This document shows, in pieces, positions 15,281-23,307 of a DNA stretch of 48,060 nt. The translations under genes and the position numbers were made by a program. The stretch's first letter is position 1, and the number at the start of each line of letters is the position of its first letter. A model generated the notes under the pieces. It had not been told where the DNA came from. It worked only from the letters and a program-made list of their open reading frames with translations, and searched no databases. The stretch spans positions 2,104 through 50,163 of the forward strand of contig NZ_JAUNPE010000006.1 of NCBI RefSeq assembly GCF_030536815.1, in the 5' to 3' direction. The stretch comes from Kocuria sp. GTDB taxonomy: Bacteria > Actinomycetota > Actinomycetes > Actinomycetales > Micrococcaceae.

Positions 15281-15286
15281 TAGTGT
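15281..15286 (+). promoter_or_regulatory. -10 box for leaderless yidD-like transcript
   Basis: TAGTGT is followed by six bases and the ATG of the YidD-like gene, without a ribosome site. Confidence 0.55.
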
Positions 15287-15292
15287 TGGACC

Positions 15293-15598
15293 ATGGCAAC
15301 ACTGAGTTGGGTTAGTTCTTCTCCGCGTAGGACCGTGGATCTGGCCATTCGTGGGTACCAGCGCTATCTCTCTCCGCGCAAAGGATTTAACTGCGCGTAT
15401 CTCGTTGCTCGAGGCGAGCAGTCCTGCTCCGCTGTGATCCGGAACATCATTGCCGAGCGCGGGTTGCTGCGCGGCGTTGTTCCGACCATGCTCCAGTTCG
15501 CGGCGTGTTATCAAGCAGCCATGATGCTTGGCGCGGACCGCCCCCGGGTGAACGGTGTCTGCTGCTGCGGAGGCATCCCCATCCCGATCCGGTTCTAG
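15293..15598 (+). CDS. YidD-like membrane protein insertion efficiency factor
   Basis: The 101-residue protein resembles the YidD (DUF37) family, small proteins associated with YidC-dependent membrane insertion. AIRGYQRYLSPRKGFNCAY matches the YidD start, and SCSAVIRNIIAERGLLRGV matches the following cysteine-containing helix. The C-terminus differs from the usual HPFHPGG block, with GVCCCGGIPIPIRF instead, giving six cysteines in all. It is therefore probably a divergent paralog; in actinobacteria the canonical yidD usually sits near rnpA-yidC. It is leaderless with an ATG start. The function is inferred from the family only. Confidence 0.7.
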   Translation: MATLSWVSSSPRRTVDLAIRGYQRYLSPRKGFNCAYLVARGEQSCSAVIRNIIAERGLLRGVVPTMLQFAACYQAAMMLGADRPRVNGVCCCGGIPIPIRF

Positions 15599-15659
15599 AC
15601 CCGTCCCGGGCCCGCCCGGCTCGCTGCCACTGACCGTCTGAACGAGCCGTCTACATAAA

Positions 15660-15717
15660 GCAAAAAACGAGGTCCCCGTGCCGGATCACATTACTGATCA
15701 AGCACGGGGACCTCGTT
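15660..15717 (-). terminator. Terminator of tRNA-His
   Basis: A perfect 16-bp stem pairs AACGAGGTCCCCGTGC (15666-15681) with its complement at 15702-15717. On the minus strand it runs into six T's. It lies just behind the tRNA gene. Confidence 0.85.
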
Positions 15718-15724
15718 GATTCGG

Positions 15725-15798
15725 GGTGAACGACGGGGGTTGAACCCGCGACCTCCTGGACCACAACCAGGCGCTCTGCCAACTGAGCTACGCCCACC
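15725..15798 (-). tRNA. tRNA-His (anticodon GTG)
   Basis: On the minus strand the sequence folds as a full cloverleaf. The acceptor stem GTGGGCG pairs with CGTTCAC. The D arm contains TAGCTCAGTTGGCAGAGC, and the anticodon arm is CCTGG-TTGTGGT-CCAGG with anticodon GTG (complement at 15762-15764). The T arm is GCGGG-TTCAACC-CCCGT. An extra 5' G opposite the discriminator C is present, the identity mark of tRNA-His. CCA is not encoded. A TATAGT box lies upstream and a strong terminator downstream. The position beside orn is conserved in other actinobacteria. Confidence 0.97.
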
Positions 15799-15844
15799 AT
15801 GTAACCCGTCACGAGGTGTAACACCTGCGCGGGCAACGACGACC

Positions 15845-15850
15845 ACTATA
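15845..15850 (-). promoter_or_regulatory. -10 box of tRNA-His
   Basis: On the minus strand TATAGT stands about 46 bases before the mature tRNA 5' end. The -35 element is not obvious. Confidence 0.45.
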
Positions 15851-15902
15851 GCGCAAAGTTTGCGTTAACTCCGCATCGGGCGCGCGGGGCCGTGGAGGGG
15901 CG

Positions 15903-16529
15903 TCAGAAGTTGCCGGAGCGGGTGCGGGACGCGTTGATCAAGGCCGCGACCTTGCGGGCGTCGTCGGAGCTGGGGCCCGGCTCCGCGGCGAACAGGATCT
16001 GCCGGTAGTAGCGCAGTTCATCAATGGAATCTTCGATGTCGCCCAGGGCTCGGTGGTTGCCGGTCTTCTCCGGAGCTTGGAAGTAGGCCCGGGGGAACCA
16101 GCGGCGCGCGAGCTCCTTGATGGTGGACACGTCGATCACGCGATAGTGCAGGTGATCCACCAGGTTGGGCATGTCGCGTGTGAGAAAGGTCTTGTCCGTC
16201 CCCACGGAATTACCGCCCAGGGGTGCCTTCCGGGGCTCGGGAACCCATTCCTTGATGTACTCGAGGACCTGGGCCTCGGCCTCTTCCATCCCCAGACCCT
16301 GGGCCAACTCGGGCAACAGCCCGGATGTCACGTGCATGTTCCGCACGAAGTCGTTCATCTGCACCAGTGCGGCGTCGGAGGGTTTGACGACAACGTCCAC
16401 GCCGTTGCCTAGGACATTCAGATCATCGTCCGTCACGAGAGCGGCCACCTCGATCAAGGCGTCGTCGGACAGGGACAGTCCTGTCATCTCGCAGTCGATC
16501 CATACGATTCTCTGATTAGAAATAGACAC
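15903..16529 (-). CDS. orn: Oligoribonuclease
   Basis: This is the 3'-5' exoribonuclease that degrades 2-5-nucleotide RNAs and pGpG. The 208-residue product has the DEDDh exonuclease motifs: VWIDCEMTGL (Asp and Glu), VIDVSTIKELA, and HRALGDIEDSIDELRYY with the catalytic His and Asp. LTRDMPNLVDHLHYR is typical of Orn. The GTG at 16529 replaces the longer frame because TAAGTT lies seven bases upstream and SISNQRIVWID is the normal Orn start. It is followed on the same strand by tRNA-His. Confidence 0.95.
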   Translation of the reverse strand: MSISNQRIVWIDCEMTGLSLSDDALIEVAALVTDDDLNVLGNGVDVVVKPSDAALVQMNDFVRNMHVTSGLLPELAQGLGMEEAEAQVLEYIKEWVPEPRKAPLGGNSVGTDKTFLTRDMPNLVDHLHYRVIDVSTIKELARRWFPRAYFQAPEKTGNHRALGDIEDSIDELRYYRQILFAAEPGPSSDDARKVAALINASRTRSGNF

Positions 16530-16536
16530 GTCCTCT

Positions 16537-16542
16537 AACTTA
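16537..16542 (-). promoter_or_regulatory. -10 box for leaderless orn transcript
   Basis: On the minus strand TAAGTT is followed by seven bases and the GTG of orn. An AGAGG sequence between them is too close to the start to be a normal ribosome site. Confidence 0.5.
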
Positions 16543-16543
16543 C

Positions 16544-16565
16544 CGCGCCCGGGGCCCCGGGCGCG
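16544..16565. promoter_or_regulatory. 22-bp perfect palindrome in the orn promoter
   Basis: CGCGCCCGGGG joins its exact reverse complement with no loop. It begins two bases behind the orn -10 box, where the promoter spacer should be. It may be an operator or a cruciform-prone site rather than a terminator, because no transcript is expected to end here. Confidence 0.4.
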
Positions 16566-16691
16566 TGCGCCCCGCGCATCGCGATAGGATTCAGGCCGAC
16601 GCCGTTGCCGGGCCTTTCGCGGATTCGCTCGCACGGCGGCGTCGTAGGGTGAGAGACATTATCGGGCGACGGGGAATCTGGAGGCAACGCG

Positions 16692-18266
16692 GTGCAGAGC
16701 AACCCCAAGGCTGCCGGCCACGCCGAATCCACCCCGCATCCGGGCACCGTACTGGCCACCCGACAAGGTTCCGCCTACACCTCACAGTCACCGCTGCGCA
16801 CCGTGATCATGGGCACCATTGGCTCGATCATGGTGCTGGTGGGTTCGCTGGGGGTGGGGTGGCTTGCAAGTATCTCCCCCCTGCGGCAGAACCCGCCCAT
16901 CATTTGGATGCGATACGAGACCGGCGGTGTGGTGCTGTCCATCTTACTGCTGGCCGTCGGCAGCATGATCCTGGTCCGCGAATGGTTGAGACTCGGTCAG
17001 AAGCTCAAGGCATGGGGTCCGGGAACGGGCACGTGGGTGCTGGCCGCCATCACGGCGTGGTCCGCGCCCATGCTCTTCACCGTGCCGCTGTTCAGCCGCG
17101 ATGTGTACTCCTACATCGGACAGGGCCGGGTGATGCAGAGTGGTCTCAATCCCTACGAGCACGGCGTCTCCACGATCGAGAACTTTTTCCAGCTGGGAGC
17201 CGACCAGCTCTGGGCGGAATCCCCGCCACCCTACGGACCCGTGTTCCTGTGGCTTGAACAGTTGGTGGTCATGATCACCAATTCCAGCCCGGACGCCTCC
17301 GTTTTACTGTTCCGAGCCATGTGCGTGGTCTCCGTGATCGCGTGCATGTGGGTGATTCCGCGGCTGGCCCGACTGCACGGCGTCAACCCCGCCCGAGCCC
17401 TCTGGCTGTCGGTGGCCAATCCGCTGTTCCTCACCAATTTCATAGCGGCCGTGCACAACGATGCAATCATGGTGGCCCTCGCACTCTTCGGGATTTACGC
17501 GGCGGCCATCCAGCGCAACTGGAAGGGCGGTCTGATCGGCGCCACCCTGGTGACGCTGTCCATTGGCATCAAACCCATTACGTTGGTGTTCCTGCCCTTC
17601 ATCGGATTGCTGTGGGCCGGCCGCGGTGCCTCGTGGCCGCGTCGATTTCTGATCTGGTTCCTCACCCTCGCGTACTCATTGGTGCTGCTGGGGATCATGG
17701 GATTGATCAACGGATTCGGCTTCGGGTGGGTCGCGGCCATGACCACGCCCGGTAGCGTGTTCATTTGGTATGCGCCCATTGGTTTGATCGGATTCCTGGC
17801 CATGATCGTGGGGGATTCCCTCACGTCCAACGGCCGGGTCTGGATGGATGTCGTGCACACCATGGGCACGGTCTTGTCCGCGCTGATCGTGCTGGCGCTG
17901 ATGTTCGTGGGTAGGGACGCCAGAATTTTTCGCCGCCTCGCGTGGGCCTTTACAGCGCTCGTGCTGTTGGCCCCCATGATCCAGGCCTGGTACGTGGTGT
18001 GGTTGATCCCGCTGTTCGCGATCACGGGCATCCGAAGCGACTGGCAGATCGATGCGCTCTTCTTCCTCACGGCGTTCTTCACGGTCTATGCCGTGGCCGA
18101 CCAGCTCGACGTGTTCCCCTACCTCGACCTGAGCTTGATTGCCGCGCGGGTGATATCGGCGATCGTCTCGCTGACATTCGGGGTGTATCTCTGGTTCTTC
18201 GACCCGGCGACCAGACGTTTGTTCCGCCCCCGTTATCGTGCGGACAAGCGCACCACGATCATGTAG
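16692..18266 (+). CDS. mptB: Polyprenol-phosphomannose-dependent alpha-1,6-mannosyltransferase MptB
   Basis: This 524-residue GT-C membrane enzyme has about 12-13 hydrophobic helices. The acidic donor motif of the family is in the first external loop (PLFSRDVYSYIGQGRVM), followed by SGLNPYEHGV and PPPYGPVFLWLEQ. Mycobacterial and corynebacterial MptB starts the alpha-1,6-mannan backbone of lipomannan outside the membrane with polyprenyl-phosphomannose; Micrococcus luteus also makes lipomannan. A hydrophilic N-terminus of about 30 residues precedes the first helix. The GTG at 16692 has GGAGG seven bases upstream. It is divergent from orn. Confidence 0.9.
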   Translation: MQSNPKAAGHAESTPHPGTVLATRQGSAYTSQSPLRTVIMGTIGSIMVLVGSLGVGWLASISPLRQNPPIIWMRYETGGVVLSILLLAVGSMILVREWLRLGQKLKAWGPGTGTWVLAAITAWSAPMLFTVPLFSRDVYSYIGQGRVMQSGLNPYEHGVSTIENFFQLGADQLWAESPPPYGPVFLWLEQLVVMITNSSPDASVLLFRAMCVVSVIACMWVIPRLARLHGVNPARALWLSVANPLFLTNFIAAVHNDAIMVALALFGIYAAAIQRNWKGGLIGATLVTLSIGIKPITLVFLPFIGLLWAGRGASWPRRFLIWFLTLAYSLVLLGIMGLINGFGFGWVAAMTTPGSVFIWYAPIGLIGFLAMIVGDSLTSNGRVWMDVVHTMGTVLSALIVLALMFVGRDARIFRRLAWAFTALVLLAPMIQAWYVVWLIPLFAITGIRSDWQIDALFFLTAFFTVYAVADQLDVFPYLDLSLIAARVISAIVSLTFGVYLWFFDPATRRLFRPRYRADKRTTIM

Positions 18267-18363
18267 CTGGTTCGCCACTGTCGACGGCGCCTCGGTGCCT
18301 CCGCACGCGCCCCGGCGCCCGCGCGGCGTCGTCGATCCAGGCCACGTGACCGAATCCGGCCAT

Positions 18364-18401
18364 GAGAAAGGGCCCCGACCAACTCACGTTGGTCGGGGCC
18401 C
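18364..18401 (-). terminator. Terminator of glnA
   Basis: A perfect 14-bp stem (18370-18383 with 18388-18401, starting GGGCCCCGACC) has a four-base loop. On the minus strand it is followed by TTTCTCAT. It lies between the converging mptB and glnA genes. Confidence 0.8.
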
Positions 18402-18426
18402 TCAGGCTCACCGTGGAGACAGCGAA

Positions 18427-19851
18427 TCACACACCGTAGTAGAGCTCGAACTCCAGCGGGTGGGGTACCAGGGAGAGCGGCTTGAGCTCGTTCTCCCGCT
18501 TGTACTCGATCCAGGTCTCAATGAGGTCCTCGGTGAACACATCGCCGGCGAGCAGGAACTCGTGGTCCTCCTCGAGTGCCTGCAAGGCTTCCTCCAGGTT
18601 GCCCGGGGCCTTCTTGATGTCCTTGGCCTCCTCCGGGGGAAGCTCGTACAGATCCTTGTCAATCGGATCTGCGGGCTCAATGCGGTTGCGGATGCCGTCC
18701 AGGCCGGCCATCAGCTGAGCGGCGAAGGCCAGGTACGGGTTGCAGGAGGGGTCCGGGGCGCGGAACTCGAGGCGCTTGGCCTTGGGGTTGGTGCCCGTGA
18801 TGGGGATCCGGATACCGGCGGAGCGGTTGCCCTGCGAGTACACCATGTTGACCGGCGCCTCGTAGCCCTTGACCAGGCGACGGTAGGAGTTGACCGTGGG
18901 GTTGGTGAACGCCAGCACCGCCGAGGAGTGCTCCAGCAGACCGCCGATGTACCAGCGAGCCACATCGGACAGACCCGCGTAGCCCTTCTCGTCGTAGAAC
19001 AGGGGCTCGCCGCCCTTCCACAGGGACTGGTGACAGTGCATACCGGAGCCGTTGTCATTAAACACCGGCTTGGGCATGAACGTGACGGTCTTGCCGAACA
19101 TGTCCGCGGTGTTCTTGATGACGTACTTGAACTTCAGCAGGTCGTCCGCGGCGGCCGTCAGGGTGGAGAAACGGTAGTTGATCTCGGCCTGGCCGGCGGC
19201 GCCCACCTCGTGGTGGGAGCGCTCCACGATCAAACCGACGTCGTCCAGGGCTACGCACATGGCGTCGCGCAGGTCGGCCTGCTTGTCCACGGGGGAGACC
19301 GGGAAGTAACCACCCTTGGTGTGGGTTTTGTTGGCCAGGTTGCCGCCCTCTTCCTTGCGGCCGGAATTCCAGGGAGCCTCTTCAGAGTCAATCTTGTAGA
19401 AGGTGCTCTCCGGGGAAACCTGGAAGCGAGCGTCGTCGAACACGAAGAACTCGGCCTCGGAGGCGAAATTCGCGGTATCCGCAATGCCGGTGGAGTTCAG
19501 GTAGGCCTCGGCGCGTTCGGCCACGCCGCGGGGGTCGCGGTGGTAGGGCTCACCGGTGCGCGGGTTCACGATGGAGCAGGTGACCACCAGGGTCTTCTCC
19601 ACGCGGTAGGGGTCCACGAAGATTGAGGTGGGGTCCGGAATCAGCTGCATGTCCGATTCAGCAATACCCTGGAAGCCTCGGATGGAGGAACCGTCGAACA
19701 ACTGCCCGTCGGTGAAGAAATCGTTGTCCACCGACTTGGCGGGCAGGTTGAAGTGCTGCTGCACGCCCGGCATGTCGGTGAATCGGAGGTCGACGAAAAC
19801 GACGTCCTCATCCTTGATGTAGGCGAGGACTTCCTCGGCTGACTGGAACAT
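18427..19851 (-). CDS. glnA: Glutamine synthetase, type I
   Basis: The enzyme makes glutamine from glutamate, ammonia and ATP in a dodecamer. The 474 residues match GlnA1 of actinobacteria. Visible motifs include the N-terminal [13 protein letters not shown], the ATP/metal segment [18 protein letters not shown], the Asp-50-type loop [10 protein letters not shown], and near the end [10 protein letters not shown], whose Tyr is the adenylylation site of the type I-beta class. I chose ATG 19851 because AAGGAG is nine bases upstream; the longer frame adds 16 unsupported residues. A GlnR operator lies about 100 bases upstream. The neighbouring RDD-DUF4191-lipA-lipB order is conserved from M. tuberculosis. 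Confidence 0.97.
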   Translation of the reverse strand: MFQSAEEVLAYIKDEDVVFVDLRFTDMPGVQQHFNLPAKSVDNDFFTDGQLFDGSSIRGFQGIAESDMQLIPDPTSIFVDPYRVEKTLVVTCSIVNPRTGEPYHRDPRGVAERAEAYLNSTGIADTANFASEAEFFVFDDARFQVSPESTFYKIDSEEAPWNSGRKEEGGNLANKTHTKGGYFPVSPVDKQADLRDAMCVALDDVGLIVERSHHEVGAAGQAEINYRFSTLTAAADDLLKFKYVIKNTADMFGKTVTFMPKPVFNDNGSGMHCHQSLWKGGEPLFYDEKGYAGLSDVARWYIGGLLEHSSAVLAFTNPTVNSYRRLVKGYEAPVNMVYSQGNRSAGIRIPITGTNPKAKRLEFRAPDPSCNPYLAFAAQLMAGLDGIRNRIEPADPIDKDLYELPPEEAKDIKKAPGNLEEALQALEEDHEFLLAGDVFTEDLIETWIEYKRENELKPLSLVPHPLEFELYYGV

Positions 19852-19935
19852 GGACCTGTTCTCCTTCTGTATGGGCGTCCCGATCAGCGACAGCGACACT
19901 CCTGGAAGTGACCACCGCGCTCGGTTCTGATGTCC

Positions 19936-19941
19936 ATCCTA
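19936..19941 (-). promoter_or_regulatory. -10 box of glnA
   Basis: On the minus strand TAGGAT lies 17 bases downstream of a -35 position that falls inside the GlnR box. The transcript would have a leader of about 78 bases. The -35 itself is poor, as expected for an activated promoter. Confidence 0.5.
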
Positions 19942-19951
19942 AGAACCTGGC

Positions 19952-19989
19952 GTTGCCCGTCCGTGACACCAATGTTTCGGCCGTGTAAC
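19952..19989 (-). promoter_or_regulatory. GlnR operator of glnA
   Basis: Read on the minus strand the region is GTTAC-n6-GAAAC-n6-GTCAC-n6-GCAAC. This is the gTnAC-n6-GaAAC repeat of actinobacterial GlnR boxes, with two full copies and exact spacing. The site ends 10 bases upstream of the -10 box, covering the -35 region, a position that suits activation under nitrogen limitation. Known GlnR operators precede glnA in Streptomyces and mycobacteria. Confidence 0.8.
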
Positions 19990-20100
19990 ACATGCCATGT
20001 GGACGCTGGAACACGGCCGACCTGATATCCCGCACAACACCGACCGGTCGGTACCCCATCAGTTTACTTGCCGTGGCCCAAGGAACTCCTGAAGGGCGGA

Positions 20101-20106
20101 TAGGCT
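20101..20106 (+). promoter_or_regulatory. -10 box for leaderless RDD transcript
   Basis: TAGGCT is followed by six bases and the ATG of the RDD gene. Confidence 0.5.
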
Positions 20107-20112
20107 GAGAGC

Positions 20113-20559
20113 ATGATTTCACGGCAGGATCTGGGTTCTTGGCTCGAGGGTGGCCCCTCACGCACTCATCAGTATCCGGGGGAGCGCCTGGGGCGCCCCA
20201 TGGAGGGCCCGGCCTCCGTGGCACGATTCGTTCCCCGATTTGTCGGGCTGTGCATTGACTGGCTCCTGGCCATGGTCCTCGCCACTGTGTTCCTGGCCCA
20301 GTGGAACCAGAACGGGCTCATGAACCTTGCGGTGCTGTTCGTGCTCAATGTGCTCATGGTCGGAGCTTTCGGCCGCACCATGGGCCACTGGCTCATGGGA
20401 CTGCAGGTACAGACACTGAATGGCCGCCCTGCCGGTTTCGGCAAAGCGGCCATTCGATCGTTGTTGCTGTGCTTGGTGATCCCCCCGGTCATCTACGACC
20501 AGGACCAGCGCGGACTCCATGATCGGGCCGTGGGAACCATTCTGGTGAGGGTCCGCTGA
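20113..20559 (+). CDS. RDD-family membrane protein
   Basis: This is a 148-residue integral membrane protein of the RDD family. The family arginine and aspartates are in RFVPRFVGLCIDW, near the end in YDQDQRGLHDRAVGT. Two hydrophobic helices follow residue 45 and another lies around residue 118, with GRTMGHWLMGLQV in the loop. RDD proteins are poorly characterised and some have been linked to sodium or proton transport; no role can be assigned here. The start is ATG with a TAGGCT leaderless box. It converges on the DUF4191 gene (18-base gap) and diverges from glnA. Confidence 0.85.
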   Translation: MISRQDLGSWLEGGPSRTHQYPGERLGRPMEGPASVARFVPRFVGLCIDWLLAMVLATVFLAQWNQNGLMNLAVLFVLNVLMVGAFGRTMGHWLMGLQVQTLNGRPAGFGKAAIRSLLLCLVIPPVIYDQDQRGLHDRAVGTILVRVR

Positions 20560-20577
20560 TCACCCAACGCTGAAGGA

Positions 20578-21327
20578 TCAGCGCCCGCGCATCGCCTTGC
20601 GATCCGGGCGGGCTTTCATGGGATCAACGCCCTTGGGAATCGGCAAGCGGTTCTGCAGGGTGTTCAGCCGCTTGTACACCACGTGGACTTCCTGCTTGGT
20701 CAGGGTCTTGTCCAGCTTCTTCACGTGCTTGGCCAGTTTGCTCAGCGGAACCTGGTTCTCGCCGTTACCGGACTTGATCACGTGAATCGGTACGTTCTGG
20801 ATCACGGGGCCGATGCGGCGGCGTTCCTTCTTGACCAACTTGTCCACACGATTCACGGGGCCTTCGGTCACGAACACCACGCCGGGGCGACCCACCATGC
20901 GGAACAGCAGGTCCTTGGACTTGGGATCCATGGCGGCCGGTTCTTCCTCGATGATCCAACCGCGCTTCAGGGTGGACAGAGCCGCGCCGGCGGCACCGGG
21001 CTGACCCTCGATGCGCGCGAACGCGGCTCGTTCGGCTCGCCTCGACAGCAGGATCACGGCGGCGAGAACGCCGAACGGAATGCCGATGAGCAACCACGTG
21101 AGCCAGTTGCCGAGCAGCACACCGATGAGCAGGAACACCAGCAGCACACCAAGACCCAGCAGGATCATCCAGAGCAGGATGTTCGGCTCCCGCTCCTTGG
21201 TCATCTGGAAGACTTGCTTCATCTGGGCGAAGATGCCCGGGCCCTTCGCCGCTTTACGTTTGCGCTTGTCCTCGCGCTTACGTTCGCGCTCGGCCGCGCG
21301 GGCAGTGGATGAGGTGCTAGGTGACAC
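20578..21327 (-). CDS. DUF4191 membrane protein
   Basis: This 249-residue protein has a strongly basic N-terminus (ERERKREDKRKRKAAKG), two adjacent transmembrane helices (about residues 40-85) and a charged cytoplasmic C-terminal domain. It matches the DUF4191 family, which lies next to lipA in most actinobacteria and has no known function. I chose GTG 21327 because GAGGAAC stands seven bases upstream; the ATG at 21366 adds 13 residues without a site. A terminator between lipA and this gene suggests its own promoter or partial read-through. Confidence 0.85.
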   Translation of the reverse strand: MSPSTSSTARAAERERKREDKRKRKAAKGPGIFAQMKQVFQMTKEREPNILLWMILLGLGVLLVFLLIGVLLGNWLTWLLIGIPFGVLAAVILLSRRAERAAFARIEGQPGAAGAALSTLKRGWIIEEEPAAMDPKSKDLLFRMVGRPGVVFVTEGPVNRVDKLVKKERRRIGPVIQNVPIHVIKSGNGENQVPLSKLAKHVKKLDKTLTKQEVHVVYKRLNTLQNRLPIPKGVDPMKARPDRKAMRGR

Positions 21328-21419
21328 GTTTGTTCCTCGCGATTGCTGGTAGGGGATTGCGGCCATTCTAACCGCTGGCGCGCTCGTACGAGGCGATCGC
21401 GGGCCGCGCAGGGCACAGA

Positions 21420-21453
21420 ACGACGACGCCGCCCGGCCGGGCGGCGTCGTCGT
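21420..21453 (-). terminator. 34-bp perfect palindrome, terminator after lipA
   Basis: The 17-bp arms around 21436/21437 (ACGACGACGCCGCCCGG and complement) form an uninterrupted inverted repeat. On the minus strand TTCTG follows. It lies 16 bases behind the lipA stop. Confidence 0.7.
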
Positions 21454-21468
21454 GGCGACAAGAATCTG

Positions 21469-22476
21469 CTAGCTCAGGCGGGCGACCAGGGAGGACGCCT
21501 CCTGGCTGGCGGAGCCCGAATCGTCGATGTGGGAGAGGTGCTCGGGGATCTCGCGACCCATCTTCTTCATGGCGCGGGCCCACAATTTACCGGCGCGGTA
21601 GGAGGAACGGACCATGGGCCCGGCCATCACACCCAGAAAACCGATTTCCTCGGCTTGCTGGGACAGGTCCACGAACTGCTGCGGGGTGACCCAGCGGTCA
21701 ATGGGGTGGAAGGTGGGGCCCGGGCGTAGGTACTGGGTGAGGGTGATGATGTCGCAGCCGGCGTCATGCAGATCGCACAAGGCCTCGTAGACTTCCTCGT
21801 TGGTCTCGCCCATGCCCAGGATCAGGTTGGACTTCACGATCATCCCGTTCTCCTTGCCCTGGGTCAGGACCTCCAGGGAACGCTCGTAGGAGAACGCGGG
21901 GCGGATCTGCTTGAAGATGCGGGGCACGGTCTCCAGATTGTGCGCGAAAACCTCGGGCTGAGCGTCGATGACCTGCTGAACGGCGTCGGGCTGGCCCTTG
22001 AAGTCGGGGATCAGGATTTCAACACCGGTGGAGGGGTTGAGCTCGTGGATCGCGCGAATGGTCTCCGCGTTGAGCCACGCGCCGCCGTCCAGGAGATCAT
22101 CACGGGCCACGGACGTCACGGTGGCGTAGCGCAGGTTCAGGTCGCGGACGGACTCTGCCACCTTGCGGGGCTCGGAGACGTCCAACATGCCGGGCTTACC
22201 GGTGGCGATGTCGCAGAAATCGCAACGACGGGTGCACGTGTCGCCGCCGATGAGGAACGTGGCTTCGCGGTCCTCCCAGCACTCATAGATGTTGGGACAA
22301 CCGGCTTCCTCACACACCGTGTGCAGGCCGCGGCCGCGGGCCATGGTCTTGAGTTCTTGGAACTGCGGACCCATCTTCGCGGTGTTCTTGAGCCAGTTGG
22401 GCTTCTTCTCGATCGGAACAGATGCGTTGCGCTGTTCAACGCGCAGCAGCTTGCGGCCTTCGGGCGCGATGGTCAT
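21469..22476 (-). CDS. lipA: Lipoyl synthase
   Basis: This radical-SAM enzyme inserts two sulfurs into protein-bound octanoyl groups. The 335-residue product has the radical-SAM cluster CTRRCDFC, the auxiliary cluster [12 protein letters not shown], and the C-terminal serine ligand region RSSYRAG. It starts at ATG with a GAGGAG site. It follows lipB by 69 bases on the same strand, forming the lipB-lipA pair that builds the cofactor needed by the SucB lipoyl domains encoded about 3 kb away. A perfect palindrome terminates the unit. Confidence 0.97.
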   Translation of the reverse strand: MTIAPEGRKLLRVEQRNASVPIEKKPNWLKNTAKMGPQFQELKTMARGRGLHTVCEEAGCPNIYECWEDREATFLIGGDTCTRRCDFCDIATGKPGMLDVSEPRKVAESVRDLNLRYATVTSVARDDLLDGGAWLNAETIRAIHELNPSTGVEILIPDFKGQPDAVQQVIDAQPEVFAHNLETVPRIFKQIRPAFSYERSLEVLTQGKENGMIVKSNLILGMGETNEEVYEALCDLHDAGCDIITLTQYLRPGPTFHPIDRWVTPQQFVDLSQQAEEIGFLGVMAGPMVRSSYRAGKLWARAMKKMGREIPEHLSHIDDSGSASQEASSLVARLS

Positions 22477-22545
22477 ACGTACTCCTCGCTTGTGGCGCTT
22501 GGTTGTGCCTGACTCTGTGGCGCAGGCAAGTCACTGATCTCCACC

Positions 22546-23247
22546 TTAGGAGACCAGAGAGTCCAGGGTCAGGGGTGTTGCGGGTGAGTCGGGTTCAAAG
22601 GGCAGGCACAGGTCCGATTCCCGGGCCGCCAGCTCATGCTCCATGCGTTCCACAACATCAGCGGGGTTGATCTGATTCCCCGTCTCCTGGCTGATGGAGG
22701 TCACGCCGGCGTCCGTGATGCCGCACGGGATGATCTTGCCGAACGGGCGCAGATCGTTGGAACAGTTCAGGGCGAATCCGTGCATCGTCACTCGTTTGGA
22801 GACCTGCACGCCGATGGCAGAGATCTTCCGGTCCGGGCCGCGCTCATCGGATGGCACCCAGGCCCCGGATCTGCCCTCCACAGTGGTGGCTTCCACGCCG
22901 AAATCCTTGACCACGGCAATGATGATTTCCTCCAGCACACGCACCACCTTGACCACGTCCAGGGGGACGGGCAGGCGCATGATGGGGTACCCCACGAGCA
23001 TTCCGGGGCCGTGATAGGTGAGTTTCCCACCGCGGCCGATCGGAACCACTTCCGTGCCGTCCCACGGATATTCGTGCTTCTCGGTGCGGCGGCCGGCGGT
23101 GTAAACGGGGTTGTGCTCGAGCAACAGCACGGTGTTACCGCGCTCACCGGCCACGATCTGGTCGTGAACCTCTTGCTGCAGGCGCAGGCAGGAACGGTAG
23201 TCCACGAAATCCGGGTCGAAACCAACGCGCTCGAAGTGCAAAGCCAT
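22546..23247 (-). CDS. lipB: Lipoyl(octanoyl) transferase
   Basis: LipB moves octanoate from acyl carrier protein to lipoyl domains, the step before LipA. The 233 residues contain [18 protein letters not shown], the catalytic lysine in RKISAIGVQ and the catalytic cysteine in IIPCGI. The ATG is preceded by TAAACT at six bases, so the transcript is likely leaderless. It is first in the lipB-lipA unit and divergent from the pseudokinase gene. Confidence 0.96.
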   Translation of the reverse strand: MALHFERVGFDPDFVDYRSCLRLQQEVHDQIVAGERGNTVLLLEHNPVYTAGRRTEKHEYPWDGTEVVPIGRGGKLTYHGPGMLVGYPIMRLPVPLDVVKVVRVLEEIIIAVVKDFGVEATTVEGRSGAWVPSDERGPDRKISAIGVQVSKRVTMHGFALNCSNDLRPFGKIIPCGITDAGVTSISQETGNQINPADVVERMEHELAARESDLCLPFEPDSPATPLTLDSLVS

Positions 23248-23253
23248 GCGGTC

Positions 23254-23259
23254 AGTTTA
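23254..23259 (-). promoter_or_regulatory. -10 box for leaderless lipB transcript
   Basis: On the minus strand TAAACT is followed by six bases and the ATG of lipB, without a ribosome site. Confidence 0.55.
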
Positions 23260-23307
23260 TCCCGTGAGTCTGCCTGTGGATAACGGGAGCGGGAGGGGGC
23301 ACTTTCG

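Noticed and set aside
18238..19626. 462-residue frame opposite glnA
   Set aside because: It lies fully antisense to a well-supported gene and has the amino-acid bias of a complementary-strand frame.
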